Shown here: piece after piece, positions 15,833-26,376 of the stretch
How the letters are laid out: the number at the start of each line of letters is the position of its first letter
Position numbering within the stretch: position 1 is the stretch's first letter
NCBI RefSeq assembly: GCF_030160235.1
Contig: NZ_BSNY01000029.1
Coordinates: 1-64,000 of the forward strand
Source of the DNA: Mesorhizobium huakuii
Lineage (GTDB): Bacteria > Pseudomonadota > Alphaproteobacteria > Rhizobiales > Rhizobiaceae
DNA length: 64,000 nt
Direction of reading: 5' to 3'
Made by a program: the position numbers and the translations under genes
The notes under the pieces: model-generated
Databases searched by the model: none
The model's input: the letters and a program-made list of their open reading frames with translations, nothing else
Told to the model about the DNA's origin: nothing

Positions 15833-16372
15833 ATGGCGGAAGCTGCCACCAAACTCCCCGTCAAGACAGAGAAGAGCACTGCCCCTGCCCGGTCCGACAA
15901 CTGGACAGCACCGTTCGAAAGCCTGCGTCGCGAAATCAACCGGCTGTTCGACGACTTCCATGCGTTCGATTTCCGGCTGCCTTCGACCCGCTCCCTTTTC
16001 GGTCGTGAACTGCCGTCGCTGCGCAGCGCGGATTGGCCGGTGGCGCCGGCGATGGACCTCGTCGAAAAGGAAAAGCAGTATGAAATCACGGCCGAGCTGC
16101 CCGGCATCGACGAGAAGAATGTCGAGATCAAGCTCTCCAACCGCATGCTGACGATCAAGGGCGAAAAGAAGGAAGAAAAGGAAGAGAAGGACAAGGACTA
16201 TTATCTGTCCGAACGCCGCTACGGCTCCTTCCAGCGTTCCTTCCAGCTACCTGAAGGCGTCGACACCGACAAGATCGATGCAAGCTTCACCAAGGGCGTG
16301 CTGACGGTGAAGCTGCCCAAGACCGCCGAAGCCCAGAAGGCCGAGAAGAAGATTACGGTCAAGGCTGCCTGA
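15833..16372 (+). CDS. small heat-shock protein, Hsp20 family
   Basis: An ATP-independent chaperone of 179 residues that keeps unfolding proteins soluble. The alpha-crystallin domain spans about residues 70-170, with AMDLVEKEKQYEITAELPGI and the closing FTKGVLTVKLPK motif. Its N-terminal arm is charged, and the linker KKEEKEEKDKDYYLSERRYG is rich in lysine and glutamate. The start has AGGAGAAGACC immediately upstream. A second Hsp20 (35035) shares LSERRYGSF and the DASF..GVLTV block, so the two are paralogues in the same island. A perfect FixK-type box lies upstream and a perfect inverted repeat directly downstream. Confidence 0.95.
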   Translation: MAEAATKLPVKTEKSTAPARSDNWTAPFESLRREINRLFDDFHAFDFRLPSTRSLFGRELPSLRSADWPVAPAMDLVEKEKQYEITAELPGIDEKNVEIKLSNRMLTIKGEKKEEKEEKDKDYYLSERRYGSFQRSFQLPEGVDTDKIDASFTKGVLTVKLPKTAEAQKAEKKITVKAA

Positions 16373-16380
16373 TTGCCGCG

Positions 16381-16396
16381 GCTGAGGATCCTCAGC
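16381..16396 (+). terminator. perfect 16-base inverted repeat after hsp20
   Basis: GCTGAGGATCCTCAGC lies nine bases after the hsp20 stop. It could form a hairpin end or cruciform, but there is no T-run after it and the loop would be very small, so termination is uncertain. Confidence 0.35.
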
Positions 16397-16847
16397 GCGC
16401 CAGTGCGGCGGCGATGATGTAGGCCTCAGTCCCGGCGGTTGAAGATGGCGATTGCTTGCGAGCCTGATGCTTTGCCATTTTGAGCTTTTGTTGCTCGAGT
16501 TCCAGGGCCTTCGATCGCCCTCTGTTCGGAATCAGTCCCGCCTTGAGCAGATCCTTGAAAGTGAGCGACTGGAACGCGTGAGGATCAGGAAGCGATAACC
16601 GGTTCCCAAAGTCGGCATGGTGGGGTCCCAGTATCAAGTTTGTGGGATAGGGAGCAATGGAACACCCTGCGACATCAGAAAGTCCTCGCACAGGCCTTCG
16701 CACCATCTCCTCGGAAATCGCTTTCAGCGATGACTGCAATCATGGGCGCTGTCCACCCATCGGGGATAGCTGCCCTGTGCAGCGCCCACCAAGGCGATCA
16801 CGTCCTCGTCTCTCAATTGATGGAAATCGCGATAAAAGGCCGATCGC
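16397..16847. other. no assignable gene
   Basis: A 115-codon frame on the minus strand (16392-16739) and overlapping plus-strand frames exist, but none matches a family I know. The plus strand leads into the recombinase remnant. Confidence 0.35.
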
Positions 16848-17182
16848 CTGGAAAATTCAGGCTCGTCAAGACAGATGACATCGTCGGCCAGGCGAGGCTG
16901 ATCCGGATGGGCTTCCGGCAGGGCTCAAAGGCAGGCTTTGGCCTTCGGCGCCTGCTTGTCGATCAACATGGCCGCCCAAAGGGCATCCTTTCGTCCTACG
17001 AATACAAGAGCCTGCAGACGGATCGGATAGTTCTGGCGCTCGGGCCGGCTGACGAAATTGCGACAGTGAGATGGATTTTCGGTCACTTTGCCAGAACACG
17101 GAAGACAGAACTCGAGACGGAAAGAAGAGCCGTTGGCATTCAAGATAGGCATGGTGGCGAACAGACAAACGTTCTGCACTAA
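16848..17182 (+). pseudogene. large serine recombinase remnant
   Basis: The segment reads QARLIRMGFRQGSKAGFGLR, then RLLVDQHGRPKG and YKSLQTDRIVLALGP, DEIATVRWIFGHF. This is the recombinase domain that follows the catalytic domain of large serine recombinases. The catalytic serine domain upstream and the zinc-ribbon/coiled-coil C terminus are missing, and the expected N-G-I-PTD..RPW motif is out of frame. It is a dead fragment of a site-specific recombinase, possibly from an integrated element. Confidence 0.7.
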
Positions 17183-17318
17183 GCTCTGGCCGCATCTGGA
17201 CCGGCTACCAGTCCGCTGTATATCGACTATAGTGCATTCCCAACGTAGCACGATCAATCCTGAAGCTCTGATATTGGCCGCAACCAACCCGATTGGAGCG
17301 GTGCGCTAGGGAGTAGAT

Positions 17319-17546
17319 CTAAGTCGCACCACGAAAGCGACTGGGTTGCATCGAGCCGCCTAAGTGGGCGTGTTTTTCGAATATCTTTAGCTTTTCAGGG
17401 TAGCCAATCCGGGTCATGCGCCCGCAACCGTCGCATCGATATTTCGACACGACGCGGAACCAGCTTCCGCGCTTGACGATGGGGAATTGGCACGCCGGAC
17501 ATTGGTAGGTCAGATCGACAGAAATTAAGCTCTCGGAAAGTGTCAT
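17319..17546 (-). CDS. small zinc-ribbon protein
   Basis: A 75-residue protein with two CxxC pairs, YQCPACQFPIV and YRCDGCGRMTRIGYP, forming a likely zinc ribbon. I do not know its function. The start at 17546 is preferred over 17615: GAGGTCGAAG directly precedes it, and the FixK/FNR-type box at 17618-17631 would start transcription near 17583, 37 bases upstream. The segment between the CxxC pairs is basic and aromatic (KRGSWFRVVSK), so RNA or DNA contact is conceivable. It shares the box with the divergent gene at 17680. Confidence 0.65.
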   Translation of the reverse strand: MTLSESLISVDLTYQCPACQFPIVKRGSWFRVVSKYRCDGCGRMTRIGYPEKLKIFEKHAHLGGSMQPSRFRGAT

Positions 17547-17617
17547 CTTCGACCTCGCGGGCCAAGCAGCATTGATCAGCGGAGGGGCTACGATAAATCG
17601 CGCAACCGTCGACACGC

Positions 17618-17631
17618 TTGACTCAGATCAA
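17618..17631. promoter_or_regulatory. FixK/FNR-type box, one mismatch, divergent
   Basis: TTGACTCAGATCAA. The centre is 78 bases from the zinc-ribbon start (minus) and 55 bases from the gene at 17680 (plus), so it could serve both. Confidence 0.6.
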
Positions 17632-17679
17632 CCCTGATCGACGCTTCGAACGCTAGGTTCCTACAGAAGGAGGCCTCAG

Positions 17680-17892
17680 ATGTTGCACGAGCGATTGCAT
17701 TTTAGGTTTGCCAGATCGGTCAACATCCAGTGGCATGGCGCGAACCCGGCGCCACGCGAGCCGAATTCCAATGACAGCCTGTCCTGGCATTTGAGGCATG
17801 CGGTCCACTGCAACTGTTATCCCCTTCCCAGGGAAGTCACGCGGGAACTGGAGCGGCGGCAAATCTTCGCGTATGTTTCCGATACGGGGTGA
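17680..17892 (+). CDS. small histidine-rich protein of unknown function
   Basis: Seventy residues with a histidine/cysteine-rich middle (LSWHLRHAVHCNCYPLPREV) and a charged C terminus. No family is recognised. The evidence for a real gene is the strong ribosome site AAGGAGG seven bases before the ATG and the FixK/FNR-type box 55 bases upstream. Confidence 0.5.
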   Translation: MLHERLHFRFARSVNIQWHGANPAPREPNSNDSLSWHLRHAVHCNCYPLPREVTRELERRQIFAYVSDTG

Positions 17893-18044
17893 GCGCAGTG
17901 TCAGCAGCCATGGCACGGCATCGTTGATCCATATGACGAGATCAACGACCTGGGCTTGGAATTCGCAATGCTGGGAGCAGCTGGATTTGCCCGATCCTGC
18001 TCCATTTGCTCAAGGCACCCCACTGTCGCGAGCAAATCTCCATG

Positions 18045-18251
18045 TCATAGCGGACAGGGGATCGGTTGCTTAAAGTTCTTGTAACCCTTTGTGGGGCAAT
18101 CGCACTCTGGGTCGAATTTCCCGAGAGGTTCGTGGCGCTTGCAGTCCCGTTCCGTCTTATAGGGATGGTTCGGAAGAGGGACTTTGCAGCTTTCGCTGAC
18201 ACATGCCGAAAGGACCAGTCCAAGCCCAACGACGGCGAGATATTTCATCAT
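18045..18251 (-). CDS. mini-lipoprotein, paralogue 1
   Basis: A 68-residue secreted lipoprotein. Residues 1-18 are a lipoprotein signal with lipobox LSAC. The mature part carries six further cysteines in the pattern YKTERDCKRHEPLGKFDPEC, then DCPTKGYKNFKQPIPCPL. Another gene at 47650 encodes the same pattern, so this is a small paralogous family. The tandem ATG start at 18251/18248 has AGGAG six bases upstream. A FixK/FNR-type box lies 132 bases upstream. Function unknown; the cysteine spacing suggests a disulfide- or metal-stabilised knot in the periplasm. Confidence 0.75.
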   Translation of the reverse strand: MMKYLAVVGLGLVLSACVSESCKVPLPNHPYKTERDCKRHEPLGKFDPECDCPTKGYKNFKQPIPCPL

Positions 18252-18376
18252 CTGTAACTCCTGACCAACATTGCGTGGGTGCTTGTCGCACGTGGCCAGA
18301 GCGGTGAATTTGTCCCATATCAAAAATTGCAAAAATTCTAAAAGCGAGCTGCCGTTGTGTGCAGAATCCTCGCGCT

Positions 18377-18390
18377 TTGATTTCGGTCAA
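18377..18390. promoter_or_regulatory. FixK/FNR-type box, one mismatch
   Basis: TTGATTTCGGTCAA, between the mini-lipoprotein (minus, start 18251) and the signal-peptide remnant (plus, 18474). Confidence 0.5.
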
Positions 18391-18473
18391 CGCATATCCA
18401 ACTGCTATTACTACTACTATTAATAAGGTCACGGGCAGAAACTGTTAGGTGGACAAAAACCGCGAGGAGAAAT

Positions 18474-18540
18474 ATCGTTTTTAAGCTGGCTCTTCTATCA
18501 GTGATGGCGATCTCATTGGCGTCTCCGGCAGCGGCACAAA
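18474..18540 (+). pseudogene. signal-peptide-like remnant without a start codon
   Basis: GAGGAG at 18461 is followed by a frame reading FKLALLSVMAISLASPAAAQ, a textbook export signal, but the expected start position is ATC rather than ATG. After about 18540 the frame is antisense to the mgtA-type remnant. It is probably the severed 5' end of a secreted-protein gene. Confidence 0.3.
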
Positions 18541-19020
18541 CCCAAACCATGCCGCAAAGGGGACATAGGCAAGGTGACCGAGATGATCGCCACACCCAGC
18601 GTAAGCCATACAAGCGCCGGGCTTGGACGGCTCGCCCAGCTCGCATTGTGCGTGCGCACGATAAGTAAGATCGCGCCAACTGGGTCATGAGTGATTCGAC
18701 GTGCCACGACGTTTGGAATGTAACGGGTGCCGCGTGGGCGATGAACAACAGGAACGCGAAGGTCGCAAAGTCAAACAAGGAACTCATCGGCCCAAAGCTG
18801 AGCATGAACCGCCGCACGAAGCCGATATCCCAGCGCCGCGGCCGGTGCAGCTGATCGGTATCGACATTGTCGGTGGCGATCGCCAGCGAAGAAATGCTGG
18901 AGCAGAATCTGCGTTGCCAGCAGCGGCAGGAAGGGCAGAAACAGCGAGGCGATGGCCAATGAGCTCGACAAGTCGCCGATGCCGACGGCAAGGCCGCCAT
19001 TCTGGTCGGCGGAATAGATA
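18530..19020 (-). pseudogene. Mg2+-transporting P-type ATPase (MgtA-like), C-terminal remnant
   Basis: Read in three frames on the minus strand, the segment gives LFLPFLPLLATQILL, then NVDTDQLHRPRRWDIGFVRR with FMLSFGPMSSLFDFATFAFL, then SRPSPALVWLTLGVAIISVT. These are the last transmembrane helices of MgtA/MgtB-type ATPases. At least two frameshifts are needed to join them, and the catalytic domains are missing. It is a dead fragment at the edge of the decayed zone. Confidence 0.75.
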
Positions 19021-19051
19021 ACCCGTAAGCCTACACTTCCTTGCACCGAAT

Positions 19052-19065
19052 TTGACCACGATCAA
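19052..19065 (+). promoter_or_regulatory. FixK/FNR-type box, one mismatch
   Basis: TTGACCACGATCAA, centred 76 bases before the acetyl-CoA synthetase ATG at 19135. Activation at -41.5 would start transcription near 19100, making the GTG at 19102 an unlikely start. Confidence 0.65.
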
Positions 19066-19134
19066 TGCCGCGCATGTGAAGCCGTTGATGACTTAATTGG
19101 GGTGCACTCGAAATCAGGGACGGAGAAATCGGCT

Positions 19135-20921
<1,787 letters not shown>

Positions 20922-20925
<4 letters not shown>

Positions 20926-21908
20926 GCGAAAAGCCACACATCGACCGTCAGCACGGGCAACAGCTTTTCAGGGATATGCTGCGCATACGCCGCTTCGAGG
21001 CCAAATGCGCCGAACTCTATCAGGGGCAGAAGATCCGCGGCTTCCTGCATCTTTACGACGGTGAGGAGGCCGTCGCAGTCGGAATCATGCAGGCACTTGA
21101 AGAGCGCGACGCCATTGTCGCCACCTACCGTGACCACGGCCACGCGATTGCCAGGGGCCTTCCCATGGGCTCACTCATGGCCGAAATGTTCGGAAAGGTA
21201 GAGGGTTGCAGCCGCGGTCGTGGCGGCTCGATGCACTTTTTCGATCGGGCCAGGCGCTTCTATGGCGGCAATGCCATCGTCGGCGGCGGCTTGCCGCTTT
21301 CCATCGGCATCGCGCTCGCTGACAAGGAACTTCGTCCCGGTGCAGTCACCGCCTGCTTCTTCGGCGAAGGTGCGGCCGGCGAAGGCGAATTTCACGAGAG
21401 CATGAACCTCGCCGAGTTATGGGAACTGCCCGTCATATTCGTATGCGAGAACAATCTGTACGCCATGGGCATGCCACTTGAGCTTGCGGAAGCCGAGACT
21501 GACATCTTCCGCAAGGCTCAAGCCTACCGCATGCCGAGCGAGAAGGTGGACGGTATGAACCCGGTCGCGGTCGAGGCCGCAGCGCGGCGGGCGGTGGAGC
21601 GGGCGCGAGGCGGAAAGGGCCCCTCCTTCCTCGAATGTCGCACCTATCGATTCCGCGCCCATTCCATGTTCGACGCCCAGCTCTACCGCACCAAAGAGGA
21701 GATAGCCCTTTGGAAGGAGCGCGACCCGGTCCCGCGAATGCAGGCGTGGCTCGAAGAGAACCACATGCTTTCCGCTGAGGAACTCAAACGCATCGAGGAT
21801 CAAGTCGATGTCGAGATCGATGCAGCCGTCACCTTCGCCGAGGCAGGCCAGTGGGAGAAGGTGGAGGATCTCGAACGTTTCGTGCTGATGGACGAGGTAC
21901 CCCAATGA
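20922..21908 (+). CDS. 2-oxo acid dehydrogenase E1 alpha subunit (pyruvate/acetoin type)
   Basis: The thiamine-diphosphate-dependent decarboxylase alpha subunit, 328 residues. The cofactor block [17 protein letters not shown] is followed by [12 protein letters not shown], typical for E1 alpha. The phosphoryl-loop-like [18 protein letters not shown] is near residue 245. Its length and sequence fit both pyruvate dehydrogenase and acetoin dehydrogenase; the operon lacks acetoin-specific genes, so pyruvate is my first guess. It overlaps acsA upstream and E1 beta downstream by four bases each. No lipoamide dehydrogenase (E3) is encoded nearby. Confidence 0.88.
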
Positions 21909-22906
21909 GTTCCCCTGTGGCGAAACCTGTTCGAATGTCCTACCGAGAGGCGTGCCGCCAGGCGATCCGAGACGCGTTGACCAACGATCCGCGCACCTTC
22001 CTCATGGGCGAAGATGTCGGCCTCTACGGCGGCTGTTACGCCGTCACCAAGGGACTGCTCGACGAGTTCGGTCCGCGTCGTATCCGCGATACGCCGCTGT
22101 CGGAGAGTGCTTTTGTCGGTGCCGGGATTGGTGCGGCGATCGCGGGAATGCACCCGATCGTCGAAATCATGACATGCAATTTCAGCTTGCTCGCACTCGA
22201 CCAGCTTCTCAACAACGCCGCTTCGATCGCGCATATGTCGGGCGGGCAGTTTGCCGTTCCGCTGGTCATCCGCATGGCGACGGGCGCCGGGCGCCAACTC
22301 GCAGCCCAGCATTCTCACAGCCTGGAGGGCTGGTATGCCCATATTCCCGGCCTCAAGGTGTTGGCGCCGGGCACCGTCGAGGATGCGCGACATATGCTGA
22401 GATCAGCGTTGGCAGATCCCAATCCGGTGCTGATCTTCGAGCATATCGTGCTTTACAACGTCGAGGATGAACTCGATCCGGCGGTCGAGTCGGTGGACAT
22501 TGGTTCCGCAAAAATCCGGCGGCCGGGACGCGATGTCAGTGTGCTGGCCTACGGCAACAGCCTGCCCAAGGCCTTGGCTGCGGCCGACACGCTTGCCAAG
22601 GAGGGTATTGAGGCAGAGGTTGTCGACATTCGCGTTTTGCGCCCACTCGACAATGCGACAATCTTCGAGTCCGTCACCCGCACACGGCGCTGCATCATTG
22701 TCGACGAAGGCTGGAAGAGCGGCTCGATTTCCGCCGAGATTGCCGCGCGCCTTTCGGAGAATCTGTTCTTCGAGCTTGACGCACCGATCCGCCGGATCTG
22801 CAGCCGCGAAGTCCCCATTCCCTATTCCCGGCACATGGAAGAAGCTGCCTTGCCGCAGACGTCTGCCATTATTGAAAGCGCTCGAACTCTGATTGGAAGC
22901 CGATGA
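21905..22906 (+). CDS. 2-oxo acid dehydrogenase E1 beta subunit
   Basis: The 333-residue beta subunit that completes the E1 active site. Blocks include [37 protein letters not shown], and a C-terminal [17 protein letters not shown] at 21905 overlaps the E1 alpha stop (ATGA); the open frame extends to 21851 but that is inside the upstream gene. The protein is full length with no anomalies. Four-base overlaps on both sides imply tight stoichiometric coupling in the complex. Confidence 0.9.
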   Translation: MSSPVAKPVRMSYREACRQAIRDALTNDPRTFLMGEDVGLYGGCYAVTKGLLDEFGPRRIRDTPLSESAFVGAGIGAAIAGMHPIVEIMTCNFSLLALDQLLNNAASIAHMSGGQFAVPLVIRMATGAGRQLAAQHSHSLEGWYAHIPGLKVLAPGTVEDARHMLRSALADPNPVLIFEHIVLYNVEDELDPAVESVDIGSAKIRRPGRDVSVLAYGNSLPKALAAADTLAKEGIEAEVVDIRVLRPLDNATIFESVTRTRRCIIVDEGWKSGSISAEIAARLSENLFFELDAPIRRICSREVPIPYSRHMEEAALPQTSAIIESARTLIGSR

Positions 22907-24150
22907 GCGATTTCCTCATGCCATCGCTCGGAGCCGACATGGAGCGCGGCAAGCTCGTTGAGTGGCTGGTCAAGCCTGGCAGCAAGGTCAGAAAAGGCGA
23001 CGTGATTGCCATCGTGGAAACTCACAAGGGGGCCTTTGAGGTCGACATATTCCAAGAAGGGGTGATTGCGGATTTGTGTGCCGTCGAAGGCCAAGAGGTC
23101 CCGGTTGGCGCAGTGCTGGCACGACTCGCGCCTTCAGACAAGGCACCAGCCCTCGGAACCCTCCGCGCTCCGGCAAACCCCGTTGCTGCAGAGAAAGCCC
23201 CTGAAGTAGCGTTGGCTGCACCGCCCTCACCCGAAGCTCTTTCCGCCTCTGGAAAGCCGGCCAAAGTGGCACAGAAGGTGTCCCCAATGGGGCCTGGATC
23301 AAGGGCGCATGCCAAGGTGACACCTGCCGCCAGGCGCCGGGCGGCTGAACTTGGCATCGATCCCTACACACTTAAGGGCACCGGCATCGACGACTCGGTG
23401 ACCTTTGCCGATGTGGAGCGGGCCTCAGCTTCGCACGTCGGCCCGGAAGCACCAGCAGGACCGACAAGGCCGGGGCGTGGTTTCGATCCCCTGCAGATGC
23501 GCCAGGCAATTGCGGCGGCGATGTCACGTTCGAAGCGCGAGATCCCACACTACTACCTCACCACTACCATCGACATGGGCCCCTCATTGTCCTGGCTTGA
23601 GACGTTCAACACGGAGCGGCTGCCAGATCAGCGTCTGCTGCCCGCCACTTTGTTCCTGAAGGCCACTGCCCTGGCGCTGCGCGAGGTACCGCAGCTCAAC
23701 GGCTTTTGGGAGAATGGTCGGTTTAGGCCAGGAAGCGGAATACATATCGGCTGGGCAGTGTCTTTGAGAGGTGGCGGGCTGATCGCGCCGGCCGTTCACG
23801 ATGTCGACACTATGACTCTACCGGAGCTGATGATCGCGCTGCGCGACCTCGTGGCACGTGCACGTGGTGGCGGCCTGCGCAGCTCCGAGATGACCAATCC
23901 GTCATTTACTGTAACCAGCCTCGGCGAACGCGGCGCCGATTGCGTGATCGGTGTGATTTATCCCCCTCAGGTGGCGACCTTGGGTTTTGGTCGTATTTCC
24001 GTGCGCCCATGGGTCACTGGTGGCAAAGTGACCGCGCGGCCCATAGTGGTGTCCTCGCTCTCAGCCGACCACCGCGCCAGCGACGGACATGCCGGCGGGC
24101 TGTTCCTCGCCGCCGTCGACCGCCTGCTTCAGGAGCCTCTCAAATTATGA
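22903..24150 (+). CDS. dihydrolipoamide acyltransferase (E2)
   Basis: The core acyltransferase of the complex, 415 residues. An N-terminal lipoyl domain carries the lipoylated lysine K42 in [10 protein letters not shown] (usually ETDKA). A proline/alanine linker follows, then the E1/E3-binding domain near residues 130-170 ([20 protein letters not shown]), and the catalytic domain ending in SADHRASDG with His390 and Asp394. Only one lipoyl domain is present. It overlaps E1 beta upstream and the acyl carrier gene downstream by four bases. E3 must be supplied from elsewhere in the genome. Confidence 0.9.
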   Translation: MSDFLMPSLGADMERGKLVEWLVKPGSKVRKGDVIAIVETHKGAFEVDIFQEGVIADLCAVEGQEVPVGAVLARLAPSDKAPALGTLRAPANPVAAEKAPEVALAAPPSPEALSASGKPAKVAQKVSPMGPGSRAHAKVTPAARRRAAELGIDPYTLKGTGIDDSVTFADVERASASHVGPEAPAGPTRPGRGFDPLQMRQAIAAAMSRSKREIPHYYLTTTIDMGPSLSWLETFNTERLPDQRLLPATLFLKATALALREVPQLNGFWENGRFRPGSGIHIGWAVSLRGGGLIAPAVHDVDTMTLPELMIALRDLVARARGGGLRSSEMTNPSFTVTSLGERGADCVIGVIYPPQVATLGFGRISVRPWVTGGKVTARPIVVSSLSADHRASDGHAGGLFLAAVDRLLQEPLKL

Positions 24151-24383
24151 CCAAGGCCGAGATTCGACAGCTTGCGCTGGACATTCTCTCCAGCATAGCG
24201 CCCGAGACGGATCCCTCCGCACTTGCAGGTCACGAGGATATCCGAGAAGCACTCGACATCGATTCAATGGATTTTCTCAATTTTGTCATAGCCCTGCACC
24301 AGCGCACGGAAATCGAAATCCCGGAGGCCGACTATCCAAAACTGTTCACTCTGAATGGAGTGGCTGCGTATCTAAGTCAATGA
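24147..24383 (+). CDS. acyl carrier protein within the dehydrogenase operon
   Basis: A 78-residue phosphopantetheine-binding carrier. Ser40 in DIDSMDFLNF is the attachment site, and the acidic helical pattern is typical of ACPs. The ATG overlaps the E2 stop (ATGA), so it is made with the complex. An ACP is not part of any known pyruvate dehydrogenase. Its presence suggests that acetyl or acyl groups made by the complex or by AcsA are passed to a carrier, or that it serves the ACP/ligase/acyltransferase fusion encoded 2 kb downstream. That link is inference. Confidence 0.85.
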   Translation: MTKAEIRQLALDILSSIAPETDPSALAGHEDIREALDIDSMDFLNFVIALHQRTEIEIPEADYPKLFTLNGVAAYLSQ

Positions 24384-24517
24384 CGCCGAGGCAGATGCGG
24401 AAGGTGTCAATAACAGGCGATGCGAACGATGGCCGAAACGACAATCAAGATCGCGACATGCGGCCCGAAACGCGGTGGCCAGACGCAATGAGCGGCGGGC
24501 GGAAGACGAGGCCATAG
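24380..24517 (+). CDS. possible 45-residue polar peptide
   Basis: A frame opening with ATG overlaps the ACP stop by four bases, like every other junction in this operon, and encodes a very polar peptide rich in Arg, Asp and Asn. It ends directly before the next gene. No family is recognised; it may be a chance product of the overlap. Confidence 0.3.
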   Translation: MTPRQMRKVSITGDANDGRNDNQDRDMRPETRWPDAMSGGRKTRP

Positions 24518-24535
24518 GTGCAAGAGGCCAAACGA

Positions 24536-24994
24536 ATGTTGATCCGCACACTATCTGCACTGGAATGTACGAAGGTGTTGACGGCCAATCGGCTTGCCGC
24601 CCTGGCGTGCAGCAGAGACGCGCAGCCTTACGTGGTGCCGATCTATTATGCCTACGCGGAGAACCATCTTTATGCTTTTTCGATGCCTGGCAAGAAAATC
24701 GAGTGGATGCGAAGCAATCCAAAAGTGTCGCTTCAAGTGAACGAACGGGGCGAAGAGCGGGACTGGAGAAGCGTGATTGTCGATGGTCTTTACGAGGAGC
24801 TGCCGGATCGAACTGGCTACAAGGAGGAACGAGGCCATGCGTGGGCGATGCTCAGCAGGCATTTTGACTGGTGGGAGCCGGGGGCACTCAAACCGGTGAC
24901 ACCTGCGCTATCGCACCACTCGCCTCACGTATTTTTCCGGATTGTCGTCAAAGAGCTGTCGGGGCGCGAAGCAACGGAATCAGCAGTTACCTAG
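24536..24994 (+). CDS. pyridoxamine 5'-phosphate oxidase-fold flavin protein
   Basis: A 152-residue split-barrel flavin- or deazaflavin-binding protein related to pyridoxamine oxidase-like domains. The pattern LAALACSRDAQPYVVPIYYA, then LYAFSMPGKKIEWMRSNPKV and SVIVDGLYEEL, is typical. ATG at 24536 follows AAGAGGCC; a GTG at 24518 is possible. It sits at the end of the acsA-dehydrogenase-ACP operon. Members are often general stress proteins or F420/FMN reductases; no substrate can be named. Confidence 0.7.
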   Translation: MLIRTLSALECTKVLTANRLAALACSRDAQPYVVPIYYAYAENHLYAFSMPGKKIEWMRSNPKVSLQVNERGEERDWRSVIVDGLYEELPDRTGYKEERGHAWAMLSRHFDWWEPGALKPVTPALSHHSPHVFFRIVVKELSGREATESAVT

Positions 24995-25300
24995 CATCGG
25001 GCGGGGTGATATACGGCGCCGAACAAGATTCGCGGCGGTATGAGATCCGGGAGGGCGGTCGGAAGATAATGCAATGTCGCACCATGCATTCGCATTCGGC
25101 GGTCCTCTGAACCGCAAGAACCAAAGTTTCGTCACAGGCTATCGTGACCTTCGACCGGCTGGAAGGATTTCTTAGCCCACGGGTCCCCTAGCCTTGCGGC
25201 GCACTTGCTGAGAATTGGCAGGACTCGGATTGGCGGGCCAATGGTGCCGTGACCGGCCAAGGGAAGCGCTATGAAAGTGTCGATGCCCACAATCAGGAGT
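24995..25300. other. short intergenic region
   Basis: No coding frame with family resemblance. It ends at the FixK/FNR-type box at 25301. Confidence 0.4.
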
Positions 25301-25314
25301 TTGACGAGCATCAA
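25301..25314 (+). promoter_or_regulatory. FixK/FNR-type box, one mismatch
   Basis: TTGACGAGCATCAA, centred 62 bases before the Usp start at 25370. A -41.5 activator position puts the transcript start near 25349. Confidence 0.6.
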
Positions 25315-25369
25315 GGCGCAGCTCTGGCTTCCCGGCGACCCTGCTGCACGTTCCAGAGGAGGCACTGAA

Positions 25370-26191
25370 ATGGGCTTCAATACTATAATGGTTCAGCTCG
25401 ATGTGGATTCTCCGGCAGCTCAGCGAGCGAGTTTTGCCCTGAAACTGGCCAGACAGTTCGAAGCCACACTGATCGGTTTTGCGGCAGCCGATCCGTACGT
25501 GTTTGTTCCGGGGATGCACGGTGACTTGGCGGCGGCGGAGATCATTCGTCAGCGCAGCGAAGAGATCGAGGAACACCTTAAGACCCTGAAGCAGGAGTTC
25601 CTGAGCATCGTCGGAGACGATGCGTCGTGGCGTGAAGAGATCGGCGATCCGACAGGTCTCCTGGCTACGCATGCGCGCGCTGCAGACCTCATAGTAACTG
25701 GAGCGCCGACCCCAAGTGCTGCCGACGACCATCGCCGGGTGGTGGATATCGGAACGTTGATCCTGTCGGCCGGACGTCCTGTTTTGCTTGCCGCGGACAA
25801 GCTCGCTCCGCTCGACACCACGAAGGTAGTGGTCGCATGGAAGGACGCTCGCGAGGCTCGGCGGGCGGTCGCCGATGCCATGCCCTTTTTGACCAATGCA
25901 CAGGATGTGCTCGTGGCGACGATCGAGGAGCAGAACCAGAGAAACGCGCGCGAAAATATCAGCGACGTCATCCGGTTCCTGATGAGACACGGCGTCAAGG
26001 CGAGATCTGAAGTGCTGGGTGTGGGCCATGCGGACGCTGGCGAAGCAATAGCCGAGCTTGCTCGTGGAATGGGCGCCGAACTTGTGGTCGCGGGCGGCTA
26101 CGGTCACAGCCGCGTCCGTGAATGGGCCTTTGGCGGCATGACTCGCTCCCTAATTGAAGAAGGCTCGGTCAACCGGCTGTTTTCCAACTGA
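25370..26191 (+). CDS. tandem-domain universal stress protein
   Basis: A 273-residue cytoplasmic protein with two Usp/HUP folds. The second carries the nucleotide-loop motif GGYGHSRVREWAFGGMTRSL (G-x2-G-x9-G-M-T). The first half contains IMVQLDVDSPAAQRASFALK and lacks a clear loop. The start at 25370 is set by GGAGG nine bases upstream; the frame stays open back to 25271 without a ribosome site. Such tandem Usp proteins are typical of FNR/FixK and DosR regulons. It has relatives at 53510 (broken) and a C-terminal scrap at 15292. Confidence 0.88.
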   Translation: MGFNTIMVQLDVDSPAAQRASFALKLARQFEATLIGFAAADPYVFVPGMHGDLAAAEIIRQRSEEIEEHLKTLKQEFLSIVGDDASWREEIGDPTGLLATHARAADLIVTGAPTPSAADDHRRVVDIGTLILSAGRPVLLAADKLAPLDTTKVVVAWKDAREARRAVADAMPFLTNAQDVLVATIEEQNQRNARENISDVIRFLMRHGVKARSEVLGVGHADAGEAIAELARGMGAELVVAGGYGHSRVREWAFGGMTRSLIEEGSVNRLFSN

Positions 26192-26376
26192 CTTCTGTCG
26201 CTGTGAACAAAGCCCCATATGAGACTCGTTCGGCGCAGTGGCAGCCTCCAAAGCCGCAACCGTCCGTTGACTTTGCCGCAATGCGCCTTCCTCCGAAATG
26301 GGGACGTCGAACCACCCTCGGCAGCTGAGCGCCAAGGCGTCAGGTGGTGATGCGCGCGCTGTTGCTTCGATCTGCA

